A stretch of 39,138 nt of DNA from a virus. The translations under genes were made by a program, and so were the position numbers. This document shows positions 7,793-13,367 of the stretch, one piece after another (position 1 is the first letter of the stretch; each line of letters opens with the position of its first letter). The stretch spans positions 1 through 39,138 of IMG/VR virus record IMGVR_UViG_3300045051_000815. The stretch is one strand, 5' to 3'. The notes beneath the pieces are model-generated. The model was not told the origin of the DNA, searched no databases, and saw only the letters and a program-made list of their open reading frames with translations.

Positions 7793-8523
7793 CGCCTGCC
7801 GACGGCCTCCGCTTCTGTCTGGCGGCGCTCAACGTCGGCCTTGATCTCGGTCGCGTAGTCGATCAGCGTCTGGCGTTCGATGGGCAGGCGCACCTGTTGC
7901 GGGTTGAGCCCGACGGCTTGCGCGTCCGACAGGATCTGCAGCCAGCGCCGCCACAACCGGTCATCGGCGGAACGCACCAGGTCGCGGTCGTCGGCGGGCG
8001 CCTGATCTTTGATCGGTTGATGTACTTCGCCACTCTCCACATCGACGCGGTACGCGCCTGGGACCGAGTCGACCTCCGACTCGTCAAGCACACCCAATCC
8101 GCAGAGTGACAAGGTGACGCGGCGCTTCGCCTTCGTCTCGGCTTTCATCATGGCATTCGCCAGAGATTCGCCCTTGAGGCCACCCACTGCGACGGCGCCA
8201 ATCGATGAATCGGTACGCCCATCGGCGCGCTTGGCCGTCGCCGTCACGACCAGGAGCTCGCCGATCTGCTCGCGCTCGAGGCCAACAATGCTGACCTCGT
8301 GGATGTCGCGCAGCTGGTCGGTCGCATTCTTCGTCGCGTAGAGCTGCAGGCCGCCCTGCAACCGCAGATACGCGAACGGCTTCGTAAACCTGTTCAAGCC
8401 CACCGACTCGCAGACCTGCAGGTAGTAGTTAACCCGTTGCTCGGGCGTGAGATTCGACAGATCGCCCTCGACGAGCGCCTGCTCAATCGTCATCTCGGCC
8501 GGCCGCGTGGCCATTGCCGTCAT
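7789..8523 (-). CDS. RecT/Red-beta-like single-strand annealing protein
   Basis: A 244-aa protein with features recalling the Red-beta/RecT annealing superfamily: a helical start, GLNRFTKPFAYL (compare GLNPWT in lambda Bet), then LYATKNATDQLRDI, a beta region around DGRTDSSIGAVAVGG, and the conserved helix MMKAETKAKRRVTLSLCGLG. It would anneal complementary single strands during recombination-dependent replication. No partner exonuclease is obvious, although VRR-NUC is nearby. A different DNA-binding family with similar motifs remains possible. ATG at 8523 overlaps the upstream stop. Confidence 0.65.
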   Translation of the reverse strand: MTAMATRPAEMTIEQALVEGDLSNLTPEQRVNYYLQVCESVGLNRFTKPFAYLRLQGGLQLYATKNATDQLRDIHEVSIVGLEREQIGELLVVTATAKRADGRTDSSIGAVAVGGLKGESLANAMMKAETKAKRRVTLSLCGLGVLDESEVDSVPGAYRVDVESGEVHQPIKDQAPADDRDLVRSADDRLWRRWLQILSDAQAVGLNPQQVRLPIERQTLIDYATEIKADVERRQTEAEAVGRR

Positions 8524-8744
8524 CGCTTCGCCTCCTTCGGTTCTGGTCGGATTTCAGGTGGCCGCGAGAACTCGTGCGCGCGCTCAAGCGCGTAGGACTG
8601 GAAAAGCAAACACGGCCAGCGGACCTGGCAGACGACGCACACATAGCCGTCGCGCAGTTTCACGGCCCGGTGCTCGCGCGCCACGTCACCAGCAGCGAGA
8701 TCGAGGCGATCAACAGAAACAAGATCAGCAGCCATCGCATTCAC
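8520..8744 (-). CDS. small Cys-motif protein
   Basis: A 74-aa protein starting at GTG 8744 (or ATG 8735), immediately after the transglycosylase stop with no gap, and overlapping the annealing-protein start (ATGA). The middle contains CVVCQVRWPC, a possible zinc site, and the C-terminus is charged and Pro-rich. No family recognised. Coupling to both neighbours is the main support. Confidence 0.6.
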   Translation of the reverse strand: MNAMAADLVSVDRLDLAAGDVAREHRAVKLRDGYVCVVCQVRWPCLLFQSYALERAHEFSRPPEIRPEPKEAKR

Positions 8745-9281
8745 CTAGCAAAGCCCTTGGCGGACTGGCACCCATTCGCGGGCGCGCCCCTGAGCGAGCA
8801 TCCACGCCGCGGCGGCGCGCGCGGCCTGCGGGTTGAACACCGACAGGCCGGCACGGCCCTGGGGAGTCCCGGCCCAGGTCGACGGCAGAAATTGGAGCAG
8901 GCCTGCCGCACCGCTCGAGCGGTTGACCGCGTTCGGGTTGCCGCCCGATTCGTACCGGACCAAGCAGTCGATACGACGGTCGAACCCACTTGCCTGCGGC
9001 GGGGTAGACACCGACGCGGCACCAGGCGGTGAGATTGATGCCGCGCCGGCCTGGCCGACGGGCGGGATCGGGGGAGCCAGCTCGCCGACGGATTCCATGT
9101 ACGCGCGTGCGGTGATGCCGAGCGTGATGACCGCCCCGCGTAGATCGACGGGGCTGACGCCGGCTTCGTCGGCGACTAGGGCCACCTCGTCGAGTGAGCC
9201 GTCCTCGTGGGCGTCCGCGGGCCGCACGAACGCGACCAGGGCACTGATCGCCATCGTCGCCGCGAGCAACGTGCGCGCCAT
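8745..9281 (-). CDS. secreted lytic transglycosylase-like protein
   Basis: A 178-aa exported muralytic protein. Residues 1-24 form a signal peptide (MARTLLAATMAISALVAF, cleavage near ADA-H), followed by a helical segment and a Pro/Ala/Ser linker. The C-terminal domain resembles transglycosylase/Rpf-type lysozyme folds: LVRYESGGNPNAV contains the likely catalytic Glu and GLLQFLPSTWAG is the typical second motif. It would cleave peptidoglycan glycan strands outside the membrane. The gene follows a Cys-rich protein and a membrane protein, so this trio could be a lysis cassette, though it lies near the start of the long minus-strand run. ATG at 9281 overlaps the upstream stop (ATGA). Confidence 0.85.
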   Translation of the reverse strand: MARTLLAATMAISALVAFVRPADAHEDGSLDEVALVADEAGVSPVDLRGAVITLGITARAYMESVGELAPPIPPVGQAGAASISPPGAASVSTPPQASGFDRRIDCLVRYESGGNPNAVNRSSGAAGLLQFLPSTWAGTPQGRAGLSVFNPQAARAAAAWMLAQGRAREWVPVRQGLC

Positions 9282-9439
9282 CAGGCCGCGCTCCGGTCGC
9301 CGAGGCACTGGTGGCGACGCTCGGGCACCAGTGCGTCGTGCTCCTTGCACAGGAACTGGTCACACAGGGGGCACCACGTCTCGACGGGCTTGTCGCAGTC
9401 GGGCTGCTGGCAGCGGTCGGGGATAACGGCCTCGGTCAC
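9281..9439 (-). CDS. B-box-like zinc-finger miniprotein
   Basis: A 52-aa protein whose start at GTG 9439 overlaps the upstream stop (GTGA). Nearly all of it is a Cys/His array: CQQPDCDKP, then CPLCDQFLCKEH, then RRHQC. The spacing resembles two-zinc B-box fingers, which usually mediate protein contacts. It is placed between a membrane protein and the transglycosylase. Function unknown. Confidence 0.65.
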   Translation of the reverse strand: MTEAVIPDRCQQPDCDKPVETWCPLCDQFLCKEHDALVPERRHQCLGDRSAA

Positions 9440-9660
9440 AGGACCAGCCCCACGACCTGGCGCGCCACCCACAGGACGAGGTAGAGCGAGCCGAGCAGTG
9501 CCGCGGCGCCGAGCAGCACCGAGGTGATCAGCCCGGTGATGATCAGCCCGGCGACGAAGACGTCCATGAAGTTCCAGCCCCGCGCGGAGACGACGTGCGG
9601 TGGCGGCAAAGCCATGCGGCGGATGGGCCGCGGCTGGCGGCGGCTCGACGAGATGGTCAT
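9436..9660 (-). CDS. small membrane protein, holin candidate
   Basis: A 74-aa protein with a basic N-terminal ~30 residues and a ~40-residue hydrophobic C-terminus (AGLIITGLITSVLLGAAALL and onward), enough for one long or two short membrane helices. Size, charge distribution and closeness to an exported transglycosylase fit a holin. The basic end is N-terminal rather than C-terminal, which is atypical for many holins. It overlaps both neighbours by ATGA/GTGA. Confidence 0.6.
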   Translation of the reverse strand: MTISSSRRQPRPIRRMALPPPHVVSARGWNFMDVFVAGLIITGLITSVLLGAAALLGSLYLVLWVARQVVGLVL

Positions 9661-9872
9661 TCGTCGGCCTCGAACCAGGCGATCAGCGCGCGCAGCAGCG
9701 GCACCAGCTCGGCCAGCTGCGCCGAGTCACGGAGCACCTGCTTGCCGCCCGCGAGCCAGGCCGCGCTATAGCAGTCCTCGAGCTCCTCGGAGGCTGGGAG
9801 GTGATGGGTGTGCAGGTAACGCCAGTAGCCGCTCTGGATGCGGTCGTCCCGCTCGGTCAGCGTCACGCTCAA
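9657..9872 (-). CDS. small hypothetical protein
   Basis: A 71-aa acidic helical protein containing SGYWRYLHTHHLPASEELED and ending LIAWFEADE. TTG at 9872 overlaps the upstream stop (TTGA); an in-frame GTG at 9866 is an equally good start. The stop overlaps the membrane-protein start (ATGA). No known family. Confidence 0.6.
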   Translation of the reverse strand: MSVTLTERDDRIQSGYWRYLHTHHLPASEELEDCYSAAWLAGGKQVLRDSAQLAELVPLLRALIAWFEADE

Positions 9873-10060
9873 GCGGCCGTGCGTTTTCTGCGTGCGAGCT
9901 GCGGCCAGCGGCGATCGATGTGCGCCTCGGCCATGATGGTGACGTAGTCACGTACATCGCGGCGGTCGGCCCGCGCCAACTCGACCAGCTTGCGCCAGCG
10001 CTCCTCGTCGAACTCGATATCACCCAGGCGCACCGCCTGGCGGGGTGGTGACTGCGTCAT
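9869..10060 (-). CDS. small hypothetical protein, first gene of the long minus-strand run
   Basis: A 63-aa protein starting at ATG 10060. Residues 14-45 (IEFDEERWRKLVELARADRR and on) look like a short antitoxin/regulator-type helical fold, and the C-terminus is very basic (RRWPQLARRKRTAA), suggesting nucleic-acid binding. As the first gene after the divergent control region it is probably expressed immediately on derepression, in the place where many temperate phages have an early regulator. Confidence 0.6.
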   Translation of the reverse strand: MTQSPPRQAVRLGDIEFDEERWRKLVELARADRRDVRDYVTIMAEAHIDRRWPQLARRKRTAA

Positions 10061-10272
10061 GCCCGCCAGTCTGCGGCGGCCCTGCTGGAAACTAAAAGTG
10101 AACTAATTGCGAACTTGGGACAATCGGCAAAACTCGTGCGGAACGGCGCAACAGACTACCGCAGTCCGGAGTAGTATCGTGATACATTAGGCGGCTACTA
10201 GATGTGCACGAGTTAGCCCCTACTACACCTGTTCGCCTAGCACCTCACCAGAGATCATCTGGTGAGGTGCTA
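10061..10272. promoter_or_regulatory. divergent control region between the minus-strand run and the XRE gene
   Basis: This 212-bp gap has no gene and is more AT-rich than its surroundings. It must hold the leftward promoter for the long run and the rightward promoter for the XRE gene. Visible elements are three spaced GAA(A)CT units (10088-10117), an imperfect palindrome GTATC-GT-GATAC near 10176-10187 next to a TACATT element, and the perfect inverted repeat listed separately. I cannot assign exact -35/-10 pairs with confidence. Confidence 0.6.
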
Positions 10273-10273
10273 G
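10237..10273 (+). promoter_or_regulatory. perfect 15-bp inverted repeat over the XRE ribosome-binding site
   Basis: CTAGCACCTCACCAG (10237-10251) and CTGGTGAGGTGCTAG (10259-10273) are exact reverse complements with a 7-nt spacer. The right arm contains the only plausible Shine-Dalgarno (GAGGTG) and ends at the first base of the GTG start codon. As RNA it would form a very stable hairpin that hides the ribosome site; as DNA it is an ideal dimer operator. There is no following T-run, so it is not an intrinsic terminator. Confidence 0.85.
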
Positions 10274-10464
10274 TGCCCAGTTTGAACTACTACCGCATCC
10301 GCTTTGCCCTTTCACAGGAGACGTTGGCAAAACGGGCCCACGTCGGCCGCGAGACCGTGCGCCGCGGCGAAGCGGGCAAGGAGATCCGTCTGTCCAGCGT
10401 CAACAAGCTCGCCCAGGCGCTGAAGCTCAAACCATGGGAGCTTCAGCAACGCCCGCCGGCATAA
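10273..10464 (+). CDS. XRE-family Cro/CI-like repressor
   Basis: A 63-aa single-domain helix-turn-helix protein: LSQETLAKRAHVGRETVRRG is the HTH, followed by SVNKLAQALKLKPWEL as the closing helices of the fold. This size fits a Cro-like or minimal repressor. GTG at 10273 gives a clean start of the domain; the frame is open to 10204, but that stretch runs through the inverted repeat and is not protein-like. It is transcribed away from the minus-strand run, in the standard arrangement for an immunity switch. The operator/hairpin at its start suggests autoregulation. Confidence 0.85.
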   Translation: MPSLNYYRIRFALSQETLAKRAHVGRETVRRGEAGKEIRLSSVNKLAQALKLKPWELQQRPPA

Positions 10465-10495
10465 AATCGACCGAGCGTTACCGTACCGTTATCAT

Positions 10496-10510
10496 GCATT
10501 AGTGATGCAG
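10496..10510. promoter_or_regulatory. palindromic site A (GCATTAG-TG-ATGCAG)
   Basis: A 15-bp palindromic site in the 238-bp gene-free gap between XRE and PAS genes. A second copy at 13306-13320 differs only in the two central bases. The symmetry (TGCAT/ATGCA) and its occurrence upstream of both the PAS gene and the integrase suggest a shared operator. Confidence 0.5.
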
Positions 10511-10619
10511 TGCCGGCGACCCGCAATCTTCACCAAAACATCCGCATTTCCTTCCATATTCATTACCTCGCCGACTGTGTCATAGTGCGCACATTCCTAC
10601 ATCGAACCAAGCGACGGGG

Positions 10620-10662
10620 GACGATCAGCACCAGATTCTGATCGTCTAGGAAGGGGTATAGA
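10620..10662 (+). promoter_or_regulatory. 9-bp inverted repeat and possible promoter of the PAS gene
   Basis: GACGATCAG (10620-10628) and CTGATCGTC (10638-10646) are exact reverse complements with a 9-nt spacer. Eleven bases downstream is TATAGA (10657-10662), a fair -10 element; the -35 would fall in or beside the right arm. This arrangement is typical of an operator that blocks RNA polymerase. The -35 match itself is weak. Confidence 0.5.
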
Positions 10663-10663
10663 A

Positions 10664-10714
10664 CCTACCGCCCGCTGGCTCACATCAAGGGAGAACGGGC
10701 GGATGGCAGGTAGG
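10664..10714 (+). promoter_or_regulatory. leader hairpin around the PAS gene start codon
   Basis: CCGCCCG (10668-10674) pairs with CGGGCGG (10696-10702), whose last base touches the ATG at 10703. CCTACC (10664-10669) can also pair with GGTAGG (10709-10714) inside the coding region. The Shine-Dalgarno GGGAG lies in the loop. The two pairings are partly exclusive, so the leader could switch between forms. Confidence 0.5.
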
Positions 10715-11536
10715 TCGTCAGGCTGGGGACATTCGGACCCTGGGCGTCGCCCAGGCTTTGCGCTTTCGGCTGTTGAGCTCCTCGACAAGGCCGAGGCGTA
10801 CGAACGTTCGTCCTTTTACCCGAGTCAGGCCGAGTTCTTGCGGGCGAGCCGCATCAGCTCGAAGCAGACCGAGAACGGACAAACGTTGTCGCAGCGCCAG
10901 CTCAAGAACTGGCTCAAGGGCTACGGTTTCCCCTACCCGATCGTGCCCAGCATGGACGACGAGCGTCACGAGGTCCTCGTGCTCCTCGTCGAAGCGAACA
11001 GGCATGCCACGCTGCGGTGGGCGTCCAGGAACGTCGCGGACATCCTTGGCGCCGATCGTGAGGAGCTGGTTGGCCGTCCATCGGCCGAAGTGCTCTACGG
11101 TGGATGCGACCCACGCCGAGACTATCCCGAGCTCTGTGCCGAGTTCGCCAGCCTGCGCGACGGCGCCCTCGCCCTGAGCACGCCAGCAGCCGTCAAGTTC
11201 TACACACTCCGAGAACACCACCCCGTCGACATCCAACTCGTCGCGAGCTTCGGCGACCACAGCAACGCCTGGTACTTGAAGGCCACCGTCTTACAGCCTT
11301 CACAGATCGACCAGGCAGAGGCCGCTACGGCCATCCCGCGCGGTGTGCTCGACGCCTTTACGATCGACGACTACCTGCGCCATCTGCCCGACTACGTGTA
11401 CCACGGCAACGAGGCGCCGCCCGAATCTGAACCCGACGAGCCCTTCAACGTGTACCCGGCGATCTACAAACAGGGCAAGACCCAGGCGGCTATCAACACG
11501 GTCATGCGGTATCTGCAGGACAAACGGGGCGAGTAG
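10703..11536 (+). CDS. PAS-domain regulatory protein
   Basis: A 277-aa soluble protein. Residues ~20-80 are helical and basic with a possible DNA-binding element (LSQRQLKNWLKGYGFPYP). Residues ~86-200 resemble a PAS sensor domain: a beta start, then ASRNVADILGADREELVGRP, the classical PAS helix motif, and later strands around VDIQLVASFG and AWYLKATVLQ. The C-terminal ~75 residues are acidic and end in a helical segment. PAS domains sense ligands, redox state or partners, and are rare in phage control regions. Lying between a Cro-like gene and the integrase, it may act as a lysogeny regulator. The fold call rests on motif pattern only. Confidence 0.65.
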   Translation: MAGRSSGWGHSDPGRRPGFALSAVELLDKAEAYERSSFYPSQAEFLRASRISSKQTENGQTLSQRQLKNWLKGYGFPYPIVPSMDDERHEVLVLLVEANRHATLRWASRNVADILGADREELVGRPSAEVLYGGCDPRRDYPELCAEFASLRDGALALSTPAAVKFYTLREHHPVDIQLVASFGDHSNAWYLKATVLQPSQIDQAEAATAIPRGVLDAFTIDDYLRHLPDYVYHGNEAPPESEPDEPFNVYPAIYKQGKTQAAINTVMRYLQDKRGE

Positions 11537-11565
11537 CCCAATTTCGCTATTTCCTTCCCTTTTTC

Positions 11566-11603
11566 GTTCCATGCCGTGGGGCGCACACTCGACGGCATGG
11601 AAC
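11566..11603. repeat. 12-bp perfect inverted repeat between convergent PAS and integrase genes
   Basis: GTTCCATGCCGT (11566-11577) and ACGGCATGGAAC (11592-11603) are exact reverse complements with a 14-nt spacer. The T-rich tract (11547-11564) lies on the plus strand before the hairpin, not after it, so a standard intrinsic terminator is not supported for either direction. An operator, a factor-dependent terminator or an attachment-related site are options. The 135-bp gap holds no gene. Confidence 0.65.
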
Positions 11604-11671
11604 CGGAAGCCCCCGTCCCACCGCGCGTGATGCGCGAGGTCGAGCGAATACTGGACGGAGTGGCAAAACGG

Positions 11672-13084
11672 TTATTCCTCGAACGGCTTGAGCGTGATGC
11701 GGCTACTCGGAGCACCCCGCCCCGGAGCAATCTCGATGCGCTTGATGAACACTCGCAGGATCGACCGCTGCTCGGCGAGGGTCATATCGTCCCAGTCCGC
11801 GAGCGACGCCAGCGCCGGCGTTCCGAACGCCGCTCGTAGCTCTTCCAGTCGTTCGCGCGCCGCGTCAGCGTCGGCACGCATCTCAAGCAGCTTTGCGCGA
11901 ATAGCTGCGACGTCTCCCATGCCATCAAAGGTCGCGACCGCGGCATTCAACTGGCGCTCTTTGGAGTCAGCTTCGGCCTCAGCCTCGATGAGCCGTTCAT
12001 CACTTGACCAGCGACCCTGGGCATTCGCCAACTGCTGCTTGACGTACTCGACAACGTAGGTATCGACGATGCTGGCACCGATGTACGGACGCGCTGTGCA
12101 CTGCGGGCTAACTGCCGGGTGACAGCGATAGTCGTAGTAACGTTTTCGCGGCGCATCGGCACGACCCAGCAGGTTCTGGCCACCGGCGACCAACTTCCCA
12201 CCGCACGAGCCGCAATAGAGCAGCCCCTGGCGAGCGAGCAGGTTGGGTGAATCGCCACGGGTACCGCGTGCCGCACCCCGCATCTTCGCGACACTGCGGA
12301 ACAGCCGCACGTCGATGATCGCCTCGTGCGAGCGCAGGTTGACCAGCGCGCCGAAGTGCAGTTCGCCCAGGTAGAAGCGGTTGTAGAACATCTTCTCGAC
12401 CGAGCGGAACGAACGCGGGTATCCCTTCTCATGCAGAAAGGCGACGATGCCGAGTAGTGGGACCCCCGTTTCGCGCAACTCGAACGCCTCCCTTACCACC
12501 GCCGCTGACGAGACGTCGACCACGATGCGACGATCAGCACCACGCGTGTAGCCGAGCGGTAGGATCGCCCAGGGCGGGATGCCCTTTGCGACGGACTCAA
12601 TCTGGGCCTGATACGTCTTCTCTTTGGTCAGCCGCGCGTAATACTCGGCCATCATGCCGAGCATATTGCCCGTCAGCCATTTCGATGAGGTCTTGTTGCT
12701 GATCTCCCCGGCGTCGACGGCGAGCAGCCGCCCGCCCGCATCCTCGACCCGCTGCGTCACCTCGGCCTGTACCGTCAGCTTGCGGAAGAAACGATCGAAG
12801 TAGGCGACGATCAACACGTCCGCCTCGCCTTGCTCGATCATCGTGACGGCGGGACCCAAGCCAGGCCGCTTGAGCAGCTCGCGCCGGAAGCCCGAGACGT
12901 TCAACTCCTCGAAGACCGCGACGAGACGCAGATTCTCGAGCTCGCAGACGCGCTCGATCTGGCGGCGCTGATCGCCGGGTGACAGGAGCTTTTCTTCTTT
13001 GGCCCGCTTGCCGACCTGTGAGACGCGAATGATGCCGACAGCCCGTTTGAGGAACAGCGGCCGGGTCTGTTCGGCAACTACCAT
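11672..13084 (-). CDS. int: large serine recombinase (phage integrase)
   Basis: A 470-aa site-specific recombinase that would join attP and attB. The resolvase-type catalytic domain begins GIIRVS with the nucleophile at Ser22; further catalytic-domain motifs are SPGDQRRQIERVCE and VLIVAYFDRFFRK. A recombinase domain follows, then a zinc ribbon (YCGSCGGKL, later YRCHP and QCTAR) and a coiled coil (ERLIEAEAEADSKERQLN and on), the order of large serine integrases. ATG at 13084 has AGGA 7 nt upstream and gives normal spacing to Ser22; a GTG at 13183 would add 33 residues and is less likely. It is convergent with the PAS gene. Confidence 0.95.
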   Translation of the reverse strand: MVVAEQTRPLFLKRAVGIIRVSQVGKRAKEEKLLSPGDQRRQIERVCELENLRLVAVFEELNVSGFRRELLKRPGLGPAVTMIEQGEADVLIVAYFDRFFRKLTVQAEVTQRVEDAGGRLLAVDAGEISNKTSSKWLTGNMLGMMAEYYARLTKEKTYQAQIESVAKGIPPWAILPLGYTRGADRRIVVDVSSAAVVREAFELRETGVPLLGIVAFLHEKGYPRSFRSVEKMFYNRFYLGELHFGALVNLRSHEAIIDVRLFRSVAKMRGAARGTRGDSPNLLARQGLLYCGSCGGKLVAGGQNLLGRADAPRKRYYDYRCHPAVSPQCTARPYIGASIVDTYVVEYVKQQLANAQGRWSSDERLIEAEAEADSKERQLNAAVATFDGMGDVAAIRAKLLEMRADADAARERLEELRAAFGTPALASLADWDDMTLAEQRSILRVFIKRIEIAPGRGAPSSRITLKPFEE

Positions 13085-13367
13085 GGGGTCATCCTGCTCG
13101 CGCCGGCTGGCGTATTCGCCGAGCACATGATTCGTTCTCGTCGAAACCCACTCTGAAGCCGTGACTGCGTCGTCCGGGGGCACCGCACCATGTTAGCTTT
13201 TTGTTGGGCCGACGTGGACACGCTGGTGCAATAAGTAGATAGCCGCACGGCGGAAAGATACCCGACAGAGCATCCCTAAGCAACCCTCTGCGGTACGCTA
13301 GTCAAGCATTAGCTATGCAGCCTCGCGGTAGCCTCGGTCACGTGCTCGAGCTGGCGCTCCTGGTCGG
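13085..13367. promoter_or_regulatory. gap holding the integrase promoter and candidate attP
   Basis: About 283 bp between the integrase start and the end of the DUF5131 gene with no supported gene (part may be the N-terminal extension of the integrase if GTG 13183 is used). It is locally AT-richer, with a TTTTT run near 13198-13202. In several large serine integrase phages attP lies just upstream of int, so this is the best place to look for it. It also contains palindromic site B (13306-13320). I cannot define the crossover core by eye. Confidence 0.45.
13306..13320. promoter_or_regulatory. palindromic site B (GCATTAG-CT-ATGCAG)
   Basis: Matches site A at 10496-10510 in 13 of 15 positions, differing only in the central dinucleotide. 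It lies about 220 bp upstream of the preferred integrase start and downstream of the DUF5131 gene. It is a candidate operator for coordinated control of the integrase and PAS genes. Confidence 0.5.

Noticed and set aside
11547-11603. Intrinsic terminator at the hairpin between PAS and integrase genes
   Set aside because: The T-rich tract precedes the hairpin on the plus strand, and the minus strand gives a purine run after it, so neither direction fits.
13085-13367. tRNA gene or tRNA-like attB remnant near the integrase
   Set aside because: I looked for a cloverleaf and a CCA end on both strands and found none. Serine integrases also do not usually use tRNA genes.
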